Source of the DNA: OLB7 sp966250335
GTDB lineage: Bacteria > Bacteroidota > Ignavibacteria > OLB7
DNA length: 26,713 bases
NCBI GenBank assembly: GCA_966250335.1
Contig: CBINGZ010000057.1
Location: 1 to 26,713 of the forward strand
Direction: 5' to 3'
Shown one piece after another: positions 7,462 to 15,880 of the stretch. Both the position numbers and the translations under genes were made by a program. Below the pieces are notes generated by a model, which saw only the letters and a list, made by a program, of their open reading frames with translations, did no database searches and was not told the origin of the DNA. Position 1 is the stretch's first letter. Each line of letters starts with the position of its first letter.

Positions 7462-10218
7462 ATGTATCACAACTACCTTAAACTGCGGAACGGGCTATGC
7501 ACGCTGGCCCTTCTCTGCATACTGACCTGCACGGGCTGGGCGCAGTGGAGCACGCTTCCTGCCGCGCTCCCGGACCAGCTGAACTGGACTCAGACCACCG
7601 TCCTTAACGGAAAGCTCTACACGTTCGGCGGTATTTCCTCACAGCAGTACCTGGCCGCAGCCCAGGTGCTCGATCTGGCCAACCCGACCGCGTGGACCCC
7701 GATAGCCGGCATGGCGAACATCCGCTTCGGCGGCTACGCCGCAGCGATCAACGGCAAGATCTACATCGTCGGCGGCACGAGCAACTCCGACCAGAGCCTC
7801 GCTCTGGCAACGACCGTCCTGGAGTACGATCCGGGAACGAACTCGTACACCACGAAGTCGCAGATCCCCGTTCCGGTGACCCAGTTCGCCGGCGCCGTCA
7901 TCGGCAGCAAGATCTACATCATCGGCGGTGAGACCAACATCATCACGCAGCAGGGACAGATTCCGACCAGGACCGCTGCCGTCCAGGTCTACGACGTCGC
8001 GGCCAACACCTGGAGCACCTCCACCGACGCGCCGTACATGGCATCGTATGCCGGCGCAACGGCGGTCAACGGCGTTCTCTACCTCGCCGGCGGCTTCCAG
8101 ACCAGCTCCGTCTCCTTCCTCGACAAGGCCTACAAGGGAACCGTCACCCCGACCAACATCGACTGGGTGCAGATCCCCTCTCTTCCCGCTCCTCTCCAGC
8201 GCCACGCCATGGGCTCGGTGGGCGGCAAGGTCTACGTGGCAGCGGGCGTCGGCCCGGAGGGAGCCTCCGAGAAGACCTATGTCTACGACCCCGTCACGAA
8301 CAAGTGGGCCAACGACTACCCGATGACCGCCGCACCCTACAACGGCGCGGGCCTGCCGACCGACGGTACCTCGCTCTACTATCCGGGCGGCTACCAGAAC
8401 GTCAGCACCTTCAAGTTCACCCCGGCCGCGCCGGCGCCTGTCGCCGTCGTCGGTCCTCAGAAGATCGCGCTCACGGTGAAGTCGGGCGCCTCGGTCCAGA
8501 CCCAGATCACGATCGCCAACCGCGGCCTGCAGCCGCTGACCGGCACGGTCGAGATCGCCACGGCCGACCAGGCATGGCTCTCCACGAACCTCCCGAACAT
8601 CAACGTCGCCCCGTCGGGGAGCGCAACGGCACAGTTCACGGCCAACAGCGCCTCGCTGACCGTCGGCATGCACAAGGCCACGGTCAACGTGAAGACCAAC
8701 GACGCGACGAACGCCACGATCCCGGTCACGATCTACTTCTTCGTCGAGGAGAACCCGATCCGCCTTCCGTTCACCGCCGTGATCGAAGAGGTCGGCGGAA
8801 GCTGGTGCCCGCCGTGCTACGCCGGCGGCGAGCTTCTGAAGTCGATCAAGCAGACGCAGGGAGACAAGGTTCGGACGATCGCCTATCACTCGAACCAGGG
8901 GGGCAGCCCGACGAACACCGACCCGCTCCATTTCCCCGGAGGCTACAACGTCGCCGTGGCGCTCGGTCTTCCCTTCTTCCCGGCCGCTTCGTTCAGCCGC
9001 TACACCTTCCCGGGCGAGGTCGCTCCGATGGTCGGCGCCGAGAAGTGGGAGTCGTATCTCGGCGCTCTGATGTCGGCGATCCCGTATGAGGGCGCCAAGG
9101 TCGAGATCACGAAGCGCACGTTCAACGCGGCCACGAACACCGTGACCGCAGAGATCAGCGTGACCCTCGCCGATGCCCTCGTGATGACCGAAGGTCTTAC
9201 GATCAACGCCACGGCGCTGGTTCTCCAGGACGGCATCGTCTACCGCCAGGCATCGCCGAGCGGATACGTCGATCCGTACACGTACGATCACGTCGTCCGC
9301 GGCGTGGGACCGTCGACCCTCGGCGCTCCGCTGACGATCAACCAGAACGATCTGGTCGACGGAAGCATCATTCCGCCGGGCACGACCATGACCGGCACCC
9401 TGACGGTGAACGTCGACGTCTCGACGAACCAGGGAACGCCGGCCGGACAGAAGTTCGCGTTCGACCCGGAGAAGTCGGAGCTCGTGGTCCTTGCTCACGT
9501 CAACTTCGGCAACGCGCCGGGCCCGATCCTCGGATCGGCTGAGATGGAAGTGACCGAGGAGACGACGCCGGGTGCGACGATCTCGATCGCGACCGGTACC
9601 TCCGCCAAGACGATCGAGCCGATGACGACGGCCACGTACGAGACGACGATCCAGAACCTCACGGACGCTCCGCAGATGGTTCACGTCACCCGCAAGACGA
9701 ACAACGTCCCGACCGGCTGGACCAGCTCGTTCATGGTCGGCGCCACGGAGTACACGGACGTCACCACCGCGATGGTCAGCATCCCGGCCGGCGCCTCGAT
9801 CAAGGTGACGGTGAAGGTCAACGGCAACACCGAGAAGGAGACGGGAACGATCTCCTTCGAGTATGAGGCCGGTGAGACGATCCTGAACCAGACCTACACG
9901 ACGACGACGACGGAGCTGGAGACGACGGGTGTGGATGAGCCGACGACCGGTCTTGCCGGCCTGAGCCTCTCCGAGAACACGCCGAACCCGGCAGCGACGA
10001 TCACCCGCTTCAACTACACCCTCCCGACGGCTTCGCAGCCGACGATCGAGGTGTTCAACCTGAGCGGCGAGCGTCTCTCGACCCTGAACCAGGGGCAGCG
10101 CGAGGCAGGCCGTCACACGGCAGACCTCGACGTCACGACCCTCGGCAACGGCACCTACGTCGTGGTCCTCACGGCGAACGGTCGCTCGGTCAGCCGTCAG
10201 ATCACGGTCGTCCGGTAA
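7462..10218 (+). CDS. Exported Kelch-repeat / Omp28-thioredoxin-like / T9SS-sorted protein
   Basis: 918 residues, starting at the ATG at 7462 because this begins a signal peptide (hydrophobic core LCTLALLCILTCTGWA). Residues about 30-320 hold Kelch repeats, each with a Gly-Gly after a hydrophobic run (YTFGG, YIVGG, YIIGG, YLAGG, YYPGG), predicting a beta-propeller. Residues 330-425 look like an Ig-like strand domain. Residues about 433-745 resemble Omp28-related outer-membrane proteins, with a thioredoxin-type CPPC motif (Cys449, Cys452 in GGSWCPPCY). Another beta domain follows at about 750-825. Residues 834-918 are a T9SS type A sorting domain (ENTPNPAATITRFNYTLP, VFNLSGERL, GNGTYVVVL, ending ITVVR). 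The protein should cross the outer membrane and be released or anchored to the cell surface. Binding and thiol-redox roles are inferred from domains; the ligand is unknown. Confidence 0.88.
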   Translation: MYHNYLKLRNGLCTLALLCILTCTGWAQWSTLPAALPDQLNWTQTTVLNGKLYTFGGISSQQYLAAAQVLDLANPTAWTPIAGMANIRFGGYAAAINGKIYIVGGTSNSDQSLALATTVLEYDPGTNSYTTKSQIPVPVTQFAGAVIGSKIYIIGGETNIITQQGQIPTRTAAVQVYDVAANTWSTSTDAPYMASYAGATAVNGVLYLAGGFQTSSVSFLDKAYKGTVTPTNIDWVQIPSLPAPLQRHAMGSVGGKVYVAAGVGPEGASEKTYVYDPVTNKWANDYPMTAAPYNGAGLPTDGTSLYYPGGYQNVSTFKFTPAAPAPVAVVGPQKIALTVKSGASVQTQITIANRGLQPLTGTVEIATADQAWLSTNLPNINVAPSGSATAQFTANSASLTVGMHKATVNVKTNDATNATIPVTIYFFVEENPIRLPFTAVIEEVGGSWCPPCYAGGELLKSIKQTQGDKVRTIAYHSNQGGSPTNTDPLHFPGGYNVAVALGLPFFPAASFSRYTFPGEVAPMVGAEKWESYLGALMSAIPYEGAKVEITKRTFNAATNTVTAEISVTLADALVMTEGLTINATALVLQDGIVYRQASPSGYVDPYTYDHVVRGVGPSTLGAPLTINQNDLVDGSIIPPGTTMTGTLTVNVDVSTNQGTPAGQKFAFDPEKSELVVLAHVNFGNAPGPILGSAEMEVTEETTPGATISIATGTSAKTIEPMTTATYETTIQNLTDAPQMVHVTRKTNNVPTGWTSSFMVGATEYTDVTTAMVSIPAGASIKVTVKVNGNTEKETGTISFEYEAGETILNQTYTTTTTELETTGVDEPTTGLAGLSLSENTPNPAATITRFNYTLPTASQPTIEVFNLSGERLSTLNQGQREAGRHTADLDVTTLGNGTYVVVLTANGRSVSRQITVVR

Positions 10219-10249
10219 ACGATATCGTACAATATTCCGTCAGAAGGGC

Positions 10250-10277
10250 GGAGAGGGGTCGTTCGCGGCCCCTCTCC
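10250..10277 (+). terminator. Hairpin between the two T9SS cargo genes
   Basis: GGAGAGGGG (10250-10258) pairs with CCCCTCTCC (10269-10277) around a 10-nt loop, 31 bp after the Kelch gene stop. There is no T tract, so it may only reduce read-through into the gene at 10344. Confidence 0.5.
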
Positions 10278-10343
10278 CCTTCCACGGATCGATTCAGCAA
10301 TCTCTCAGCAACCGGGCCAATGGGCTCAACCAATGGAGTTATC

Positions 10344-11096
10344 ATGAAGAAGAGTCTACGAGTTACTGCACATCTGCTTGGGACGCTTTGTCTCTTCGTG
10401 CTGGTGAGCGCATCGGTCTCGGCGCAGAAGTCGGGACTCGTTCTGACGGTCGATGAGCCGCACGTCACCGACTTCCCCGATTACCAGCTCAAGACCATCG
10501 ACTACCCCATCACGGTGCTGAACCCGACGAGCGCCCCGATCGACCTCTATGTGGTGCGCCTCGTCAACAACCTTCCGGAGCAGGGAATGCTTACCCAGGT
10601 CTGCCTGGGAGACAAGTGCTACAATCCGGAGGAGTATGAATACCCGGTCGTGAAGGTGGCGCCGGGGACCAGCCCCTTCTGCAAGATCACCCTCACCACG
10701 CCGCTGAAGAGCCAGAGCGATGCCCGCATCGTCCTGACCTTCCAGAACGGCATGGGAGGGGGTGTCGACACCGTTGAAATCATCGGTATGGAGTCCAGGA
10801 CCAGCGCCGTCGAGTACGGCTCGGGCGTCGTCTCGATCCTCAACTCCTATCCGAACCCGGCCGTCGCCGATGTCGCGATCACTCTTCCGCAGGGAGCGGT
10901 GATCGGCGCAGGCGCGACCCTCCGTATCTACGATGCCATGGGAGCAGAGGTCGCCGATCGCTCGGCCGAGGCAGCCCAGGCCGTCGGGACCTCCTCGGTC
11001 CGTTTCTCCGTCGCCGATCTCCGGTCGGGCGCGTACTTCTACCGCCTTACCGTGAACGAGCGCGAGTACGCCGGTTCCATGACCGTCGCCCGGTAA
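10344..11096 (+). CDS. Small exported protein with T9SS type A sorting domain
   Basis: 250 residues from the ATG at 10344 with GGAG a few bases upstream. Residues 1-28 are a signal peptide (MKKSLRVTAHLLGTLCLFV, then LVSASVSAQ). Residues about 30-150 form one beta-rich, immunoglobulin-like domain (YPITVLNPTSAPIDLYVVRL, then three cysteines: two in QVCLGDKCYNP and one in SPFCKITL). Residues 162-250 are a T9SS C-terminal sorting domain: SYPNPAVADVAITLP, LRIYDAMGAEV, LRSGAYFYRLTV, ending MTVAR. It should be secreted through the type IX system like its larger neighbour. The N-terminal domain matches no family I can name; a surface adhesin-like or structural role is only a guess. It closes the two-gene group and is followed by a strong terminator. 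Confidence 0.85.
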   Translation: MKKSLRVTAHLLGTLCLFVLVSASVSAQKSGLVLTVDEPHVTDFPDYQLKTIDYPITVLNPTSAPIDLYVVRLVNNLPEQGMLTQVCLGDKCYNPEEYEYPVVKVAPGTSPFCKITLTTPLKSQSDARIVLTFQNGMGGGVDTVEIIGMESRTSAVEYGSGVVSILNSYPNPAVADVAITLPQGAVIGAGATLRIYDAMGAEVADRSAEAAQAVGTSSVRFSVADLRSGAYFYRLTVNEREYAGSMTVAR

Positions 11097-11124
11097 TCGG
11101 GCCCGCGTCGACAAGCGTTATCCG

Positions 11125-11162
11125 AACCGGGAGCATGCGATCATGCTCCCGGTTTCTTTTTT
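11125..11162 (+). terminator. Strong rho-independent terminator
   Basis: AACCGGGAGCATG (11125-11137) pairs perfectly over 13 bp with CATGCTCCCGGTT (11142-11154) around a CGAT loop, followed by the T-rich tract TCTTTTTT. It lies 29 bp after the T9SS cargo gene and is the clearest terminator in the window. Confidence 0.93.
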
Positions 11163-11323
11163 GGGGAAAGCGGTCGCACGCGGTCGATATCATCACATGA
11201 CGAGCAACATATTCTTACGCTCCCTCCTTCCCTGTTCCTGAAAAAATCGGCATGTTGCGGCCCCACGGCCGGGCTGAACGCCGGGCCTGGAATACGGCAA
11301 CTGTCCACTACTAGGAGATCAAC

Positions 11324-11950
11324 ATGGCATATACTTGGGAGTTTCGTCCGCGTCCGTACAGCGATGCGGAAGCGGCCGATCTGTTGGGAGCGGTGATAGA
11401 TGCGGAAACCGCCGACTGGCATTACAACAAGCACCACAAGGGCTATGTCGATGCCATGAACAAGATCGAGCAGGAGCTCGAAGGGGCCGATCGCGCCGCC
11501 GCCAACGGCAACTACTCCACCGTAGGCGAACTGAAGCGGAGGTTCACCTGGAACCATGCCGGCGCCCTGCTGCACGATATCTACTGGGAAGTGATGGGAG
11601 GAGACGGCGACCAGACCAAGGGTCCGAACGTGCTGGCGGCGATCGAGAAGAACTTCGGCTCGTTCGACCAGTGGAAGGCCGACTTCCGCGCCTGCTGCAT
11701 CGCTGCGAAACTCTCCGGCTGGGGCGTTCTGACGTTCGACCAGCTCTACTCCGGCAGACTGATCAACCTTGAAGTCGACGAGCATCATTACGGCGCCATG
11801 TGGGGAGGGATCCCGCTGATCCCGTGCGACGTGTTCGAGCACGCCTACTACCACAAGGACGGCCCCGGACGCGCCGTGTATGTGGACAATTTCATCGCGA
11901 ACCTGAACTGGGAGCGGATTGAAGCCCGCTATCTCAAGTACGTCCGCTGA
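11324..11950 (+). CDS. Iron/manganese superoxide dismutase
   Basis: Converts superoxide to hydrogen peroxide and oxygen. 208 residues, a normal family length, with no signal peptide, so cytoplasmic. The four metal ligands are His33 (DWHYNKHHKGYV), His84 (ALLHDIYW), Asp169 and His173 (CDVFEHAYY). The second ligand sits in a GALLHDIYW context like that of archaeal-type enzymes (VLHxxFW) rather than the WNHTFYW of E. coli, and the EVDEHHYGAMWGG block is also of that style. Whether it uses iron or manganese cannot be decided. Cysteines at 124, 125 and 168 are unusual near the active-site segment. An AGGAG ribosome-binding site precedes the ATG. It starts 161 bp after the terminator at 11162 and is probably its own unit; the promoter is not evident. 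Confidence 0.94.
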   Translation: MAYTWEFRPRPYSDAEAADLLGAVIDAETADWHYNKHHKGYVDAMNKIEQELEGADRAAANGNYSTVGELKRRFTWNHAGALLHDIYWEVMGGDGDQTKGPNVLAAIEKNFGSFDQWKADFRACCIAAKLSGWGVLTFDQLYSGRLINLEVDEHHYGAMWGGIPLIPCDVFEHAYYHKDGPGRAVYVDNFIANLNWERIEARYLKYVR

Positions 11951-11980
11951 CGGTTCCGGCTCGTTCCCGGAGATCATGTT

Positions 11981-12004
11981 CGGGCGGCCCGTCGAGGCCG
12001 CCCG
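11981..12004 (+). terminator. Hairpin after the superoxide dismutase gene
   Basis: CGGGCGGCC (11981-11989) pairs perfectly with GGCCGCCCG (11996-12004) around a 6-nt loop, 30 bp after the stop codon. Only TTCCGTCT follows, so it is a stem without a true T tract. Confidence 0.55.
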
Positions 12005-12083
12005 TTCCGTCTGACTCCCTCTCCTGCCCGGACAAAGATTATCCCGACGGTCTCGATGATGAACCTAGAACGATAGATCGTGT

Positions 12084-12710
12084 ATGTCCAGGATCGGCCT
12101 GTTTCCGCTTAATATCGTCCTCTTCCCCGGCTCCTCGTATCCGCTTCATATCTTTGAAAGCAGATACAAGACGCTGATCGGCGAGGTCCTGGCAAGCAAC
12201 GGCGAGTTCGGGATCAACCTGGTGGAGAACGGCAAGATGTTTCAGGTGGGATGCCTGGCACGCGTCAGCGACGTGACCCGCCGCTACGAGGACGGCAAGC
12301 TCGACATCGTTACCCTCGGGACCAGACGCTACTCGATCAAAGGCTACACCACCGGCGAGAAACCGTACATCATGGCGGAGGTGGAGCCGTTCGAGGATGA
12401 CGACATCGAGACGAACTACGAGCTTCTGGAGTCGTCGATCAGCCTCTACAACCAGCTCGTCGAATCGGTCTACGGCGACGCCGAGGAGGTCCTGGACCCC
12501 TCGCAGTGGATCGGCGGCGGCGCCGGGTTCCGGATGGCGCAGAAATGCGGCCTCGAACTGGTGCTCCGCCAGCGCCTGCTGGAAATGCGCTCGGAGAACG
12601 AGCGCCTGGAATTCCTCCACGGCTACCTGAAGGATCTGGTTCCCAAGATCAAGAAGATGGAGACCGTGCAGCAGCTCAGCCGGAACGACGGCTACATGAG
12701 GACGTCGTAA
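12084..12710 (+). CDS. Stand-alone Lon substrate-binding (LON) domain protein
   Basis: 208 residues starting MSRIGLFPLNIVLFPG, the typical opening of the Lon protease N-terminal domain, with LHIFESRYKTLIGEV following. The first 110 residues carry the beta-rich LON domain (CLARVSDVTRRYEDGKLDIVTLGTRR split across strands). Residues 110-208 are mostly helical (LLEMRSENERLEFLHGYL, then a basic segment LVPKIKKM). The ATPase and peptidase domains of Lon are absent, and the gene is complete, so this is the stand-alone family and not a broken Lon. Such proteins are widespread, with unproven roles in recognising unfolded or regulatory proteins. It runs towards the TPR gene, with only four bases between the stop codons. 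Confidence 0.88.
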   Translation: MSRIGLFPLNIVLFPGSSYPLHIFESRYKTLIGEVLASNGEFGINLVENGKMFQVGCLARVSDVTRRYEDGKLDIVTLGTRRYSIKGYTTGEKPYIMAEVEPFEDDDIETNYELLESSISLYNQLVESVYGDAEEVLDPSQWIGGGAGFRMAQKCGLELVLRQRLLEMRSENERLEFLHGYLKDLVPKIKKMETVQQLSRNDGYMRTS

Positions 12711-12714
12711 TCCC

Positions 12715-14565
12715 TCAGCTCTCCTCCCTCAACGCCCTGATCCGCTGCCGGGCCCTGGTCACATAGGTCGAGGAAGGATATTCCGTGAGAATCTTCGCGT
12801 ACAGTTCCAGCGCCTTCGCCTTGTCCTCCAGATTCCGTTCGGCGATCTCCGCCGCGTGGAAGAGCGCCCGATCAGCCACCGTCCCCTCCCGGTAATCCGC
12901 CGCGATCGTCTGAAGCGTCGCCGATGCCTCGGCGTACTGCTCCAGGTTCTCCTGCGCCGTCGCCTTGTTCAGCAGAGCGTCGTCGGCCAGCGGCGTGGGG
13001 GCCGAGGCGATCACCTTGTCCAGTTCCTCCACGGCATCCTTCCACTTTCTCTGCAGCAGATAGAGTGAACCGGTCGCGTAGTGGCGCAGGTCGTCGTCGC
13101 GCTTCTCCAGGTTCTCCTGCAGCACCATCTGATATTCGAGGGCGTCGTTCGCCGCCTCGCTTCCGGTGTTGGCGGAGAGATTGTCGAACATGCTCTTCGC
13201 CTCCTTGAAGCGTCCGGAGTAGAAGAGGGTCTGGGCATACTTCAGCGAACTCTGCTCGCGCAGGGAGACGGCCTGGGGGGTGTCGCCGGGAATATCCATC
13301 AGATCGTGATAGATCTTCTCCGCCTGGTCGATCCGGCCGGTGCGGAGGTACAGATCCCCCTCGAAGAGGGTCGCCTCCGGCACGACCGCATGACGAGCGC
13401 CCAGCTCCTTCAGCGTGCCGATCGTGGCGAGCGCCTCCTCCGGGTTGTCGAGCTCGTCGGCCTGCAGCCGCGCGATCTGGAGATAGGCTTCGGCAACGGC
13501 CGGCGACTCCGGCTGTCCCTCGATGAACTCCTCGTACCGCGATATCAGTTTCTTCGCGTCCCCCTCCGAGCGGACTCCGGCGCGCCTGTAGCTCTCCTCC
13601 AGCGCGCGGGTGTAGCTGAATATCACACTGGGATAGAGGGGGCTTGTGGCGGGATAGGTCGCCAGGAAATACTCGAACGCCTTGATCGCCACTTCATACT
13701 TCTCGGTACGATATGCCCGGTCGGCGAAGGCGTAGATGTTGGAGCCTTCGGCGTTGCGGCGCTCGTCGAGCCGCCTGGCGACCTGGAACGCCCCTTCGTA
13801 ATCGTTCATCTCCGTATAGAGCCAGGAGAGAAGCTCCAGGAAGGGGATCGGGTCCCTGGCGCGATCGGCATGCTTCTCGGTCACCTCGATGGCGGCCTTG
13901 GCCCCCTCCGGGTTGGCGGTGAACATGCCGAGCCCCCCCATCACGAAGTTGAGCCGGCCGGGGTTATCGTTCAATAATCCGATATATTCCTCGGCCGCCT
14001 CCCTGTAGCGGCCGATGATGCCGTAGATCTGCGCGAGCTGGTCGGCGAACGTCTCGCGTCCCCCCAGACGGCGACGGCCGCTCCGGTAGGTCTCGACGGC
14101 TCTGTCGAAGAGTCTCAGCTCCGTCTGGACCTGCGCGATATACATATAGGTCATCGGGTCGTCCGGCCGCTTCTCGACGGCCGTCATCCACTGCGTCTCG
14201 GCCTCCCCCCGTTTTCCCAGACGATGAAGAAGCCCGCCGTAGAAGGCGCGCAGCTCCACGTCGGCGGGATGCGCGGTGATCCGCGCCTCGACGATCGGGG
14301 CAAGATCCGCGAACTGCTGCATCATGGCATAGGTCCGCCTGACCCCCTCGAAATAGGCGTTCGACATCGGGTCCAGGTCGTACAGCTCCTTGTAGACGCG
14401 GGCGGCGTTCTTGAGATCCCCGGCGTCCTCGTACCCCTGCGCAAGCTTGAAGCGGCGCTGCTCCTCGGTGACCTGTGCCTCCAGGCGTCCACCGGTCGTG
14501 AGCAGGAGAGAGAGCAGGGCCAGGATGGGGGCCGTCCTTTTCCTCATCTGCGTGAATGGTTGCAT
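12715..14565 (-). CDS. Large exported tetratricopeptide-repeat protein
   Basis: 616 residues with a signal peptide (MRKRTAPILALLSLLLTTGG, cleavage probably after LEA) followed almost entirely by TPR-like helix pairs: AQGYEDAGDLKNAARVYKEL, then AEEYIGLLNDNPGR, ALATIGTLKELG, and a last one with ALELYAKILTEYPSSTYV. TPR arrays are protein-binding scaffolds; here it would work in the periplasm or at the outer membrane. No catalytic domain is visible. The ATG at 14565 lies four bases after the stop of the M24 gene, so the two are surely co-transcribed; an ATG at 14547 is an equally good start for the signal peptide. It could be an assembly factor for envelope complexes, but the partner is unknown. 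Confidence 0.88.
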   Translation of the reverse strand: MQPFTQMRKRTAPILALLSLLLTTGGRLEAQVTEEQRRFKLAQGYEDAGDLKNAARVYKELYDLDPMSNAYFEGVRRTYAMMQQFADLAPIVEARITAHPADVELRAFYGGLLHRLGKRGEAETQWMTAVEKRPDDPMTYMYIAQVQTELRLFDRAVETYRSGRRRLGGRETFADQLAQIYGIIGRYREAAEEYIGLLNDNPGRLNFVMGGLGMFTANPEGAKAAIEVTEKHADRARDPIPFLELLSWLYTEMNDYEGAFQVARRLDERRNAEGSNIYAFADRAYRTEKYEVAIKAFEYFLATYPATSPLYPSVIFSYTRALEESYRRAGVRSEGDAKKLISRYEEFIEGQPESPAVAEAYLQIARLQADELDNPEEALATIGTLKELGARHAVVPEATLFEGDLYLRTGRIDQAEKIYHDLMDIPGDTPQAVSLREQSSLKYAQTLFYSGRFKEAKSMFDNLSANTGSEAANDALEYQMVLQENLEKRDDDLRHYATGSLYLLQRKWKDAVEELDKVIASAPTPLADDALLNKATAQENLEQYAEASATLQTIAADYREGTVADRALFHAAEIAERNLEDKAKALELYAKILTEYPSSTYVTRARQRIRALREES

Positions 14566-14569
14566 GTGA

Positions 14570-15763
14570 TCATCGAAGTATCGGAATCACCTCGGTCTGA
14601 AGAGGCTCGCTCGGGACAAGGATGTCGCCCTCCTCTGTAATAACGACGTCCAGTTCGCTTCTGATCCCGAAGTCCCCCTGAAGGTAGATTCCCGGTTCTA
14701 TGGAGAACGACGTCGCCGACAGAATCGTGCGTGTATCGTGGGTCTCGAAATTATCGAGGTTGGCGCCGGCGCCGTGAAGGTCGGTCGCGATGCTGTGTCC
14801 GGTGCGATGAATGAAGTTCGATCCATAGCCCTCATCGGAGATGACCCGGCGCGCGATGTCGTCGGCCTCTCCGCCGGTGATCCGGCTTCCGTTCCTGAAG
14901 GCTTCACGGACCGCATCGAACGCGCCGTCGCGGGCACGGCGGACGATATCGAAAACGCGGGTGAAGCGCTCCGGCACCTCCGTACCGACATAGCCGACCC
15001 AGGTGATGTCGCCGAAGACGGCGCCGGGGAACGCCTCGCGCGCCCAGAGGTCGATAAGGAGGAAATCCCCCTCCCGTATCTCGGCCGAGCGTTCCTCGGT
15101 CGGTTCGTAGTGGGGGTTGGCGCTGTTCGGTCCGGCCCCGACGATCGGCGGATGATCGGTCACCAGCCCGCGCCGCTCGAACCCGGCGAGGATCTGCTGC
15201 TGCACCTCGTACTCGGTGATCCGCCCCCCTTCCTCGACCGCCCGTTTCACGGACGCGAACGCCTCCATCATCACCTCCCGGACCCCCTTCCCCGCACGCA
15301 CGGCAGACTCGATCCGTTCGGGGGAGAGGCGCGCCTCCAGACTCGAAATAAGATCGCCCGACGATACGACGTTGACGCCGAACGATCGGACGAGCTCCAC
15401 CGTCCCGGCGTCGACCTTGGCGATGACGGGGATCTCGTTGAACGGAGAATATTCCATCGCAACCGATCCTATCCCCTCCAGCATCCCCTTCACCCCGGCG
15501 ACGAACTCGTCGTGGCTGGAATAGGCGGTGATGCTTCCGGTCATGTGCGCGGCGATATGAGGCTCGATACGATGCGCCAGCCCGCGCGCCTCCCCTTCGG
15601 CCGGGATCAGATAGGCCCAGCGACGGGTCTGATGGACCTCCGGGCTCATCCCCAGAATCCTGACGGCGATCGGATTGGAATCACGGAAGCTGTAGAGAAG
15701 CCACGCCTCGATCCCGTTCTCCCTGAGGATCGCCTGAATCTGCTGCAGTCGTTCGTTCGTCAT
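14570..15763 (-). CDS. M24-family metallopeptidase (Xaa-Pro aminopeptidase-like)
   Basis: 397 residues with the creatinase/aminopeptidase P layout: an N-terminal domain (1-150) beginning MTNERLQQIQAILRENGIEA, and a C-terminal pita-bread catalytic domain. The five metal ligands are visible: Asp238 (LLIDLWA), Asp252 (FGDITW), His323 (HRTGHSIA), Glu356 (FSIEPGIY) and Glu370 (IRSELDVVI). It probably removes an N-terminal residue before proline or cleaves a related dipeptide. Lack of a signal peptide makes it cytoplasmic. I start it at the ATG at 15763, because upstream in-frame sequence is not protein-like and a promoter-like TATCTTCC (15771-15778) lies just ahead. The TPR gene follows after four bases. 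A prolidase or other M24 specificity is possible. Confidence 0.9.
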   Translation of the reverse strand: MTNERLQQIQAILRENGIEAWLLYSFRDSNPIAVRILGMSPEVHQTRRWAYLIPAEGEARGLAHRIEPHIAAHMTGSITAYSSHDEFVAGVKGMLEGIGSVAMEYSPFNEIPVIAKVDAGTVELVRSFGVNVVSSGDLISSLEARLSPERIESAVRAGKGVREVMMEAFASVKRAVEEGGRITEYEVQQQILAGFERRGLVTDHPPIVGAGPNSANPHYEPTEERSAEIREGDFLLIDLWAREAFPGAVFGDITWVGYVGTEVPERFTRVFDIVRRARDGAFDAVREAFRNGSRITGGEADDIARRVISDEGYGSNFIHRTGHSIATDLHGAGANLDNFETHDTRTILSATSFSIEPGIYLQGDFGIRSELDVVITEEGDILVPSEPLQTEVIPILR

Positions 15764-15770
15764 ATACGAT

Positions 15771-15778
15771 GGAAGATA
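15771..15778 (-). promoter_or_regulatory. Weak -7-like element before the M24 gene
   Basis: Minus-strand TATCTTCC matches TAnnTTTG at four of six fixed positions and ends seven bases before the ATG at 15763, the same placement as the exact element ahead of coaE. A nearly leaderless transcript would result. Sequence support alone is poor. Confidence 0.25.
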
Positions 15779-15844
15779 GAAGTTGGTGAGTCCGCACGGC
15801 AAGGTAAAGGTAGGGCGTGTTACCCTTTTTTCGTGGCCTATATG

Positions 15845-15875
15845 TTTGACAATTTGATACGTGGGGCTATGTTTG
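15845..15875 (+). promoter_or_regulatory. Consensus Bacteroidota-type promoter for the DUF5684-like gene
   Basis: TTTG (15845-15848), 19 bases, then TATGTTTG (15868-15875) match the TTTG-N19-TAnnTTTG promoter of the Bacteroidota primary sigma factor at every fixed position. The -33 TTTG is itself the end of another TATGTTTG (15841-15848), so a second, upstream start is possible. The predicted start is near 15879, giving a leader of about 96 bases. Confidence 0.75.
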
Positions 15876-15880
15876 AAGGA

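Noticed and set aside
7639..10116. Long open frame on the minus strand, antisense to the Kelch-T9SS gene
   Set aside because: Its product is dominated by Arg, Asp, Gly and Leu with no recognisable domain, as expected when a GC-rich gene is read backwards; the plus-strand frame has a signal peptide, Kelch repeats and a T9SS tail.
12149..12156. TATCTTTG, an exact TAnnTTTG match
   Set aside because: It lies inside the Lon-domain coding sequence, encoding part of the conserved HIFESRY segment, and no gene starts after it; most likely chance.
12084..12710. Fragment or pseudogene of Lon protease
   Set aside because: The gene has a proper start, stop and helical C-terminal part of normal length for the stand-alone LON family, and no ATPase or peptidase remnants follow.
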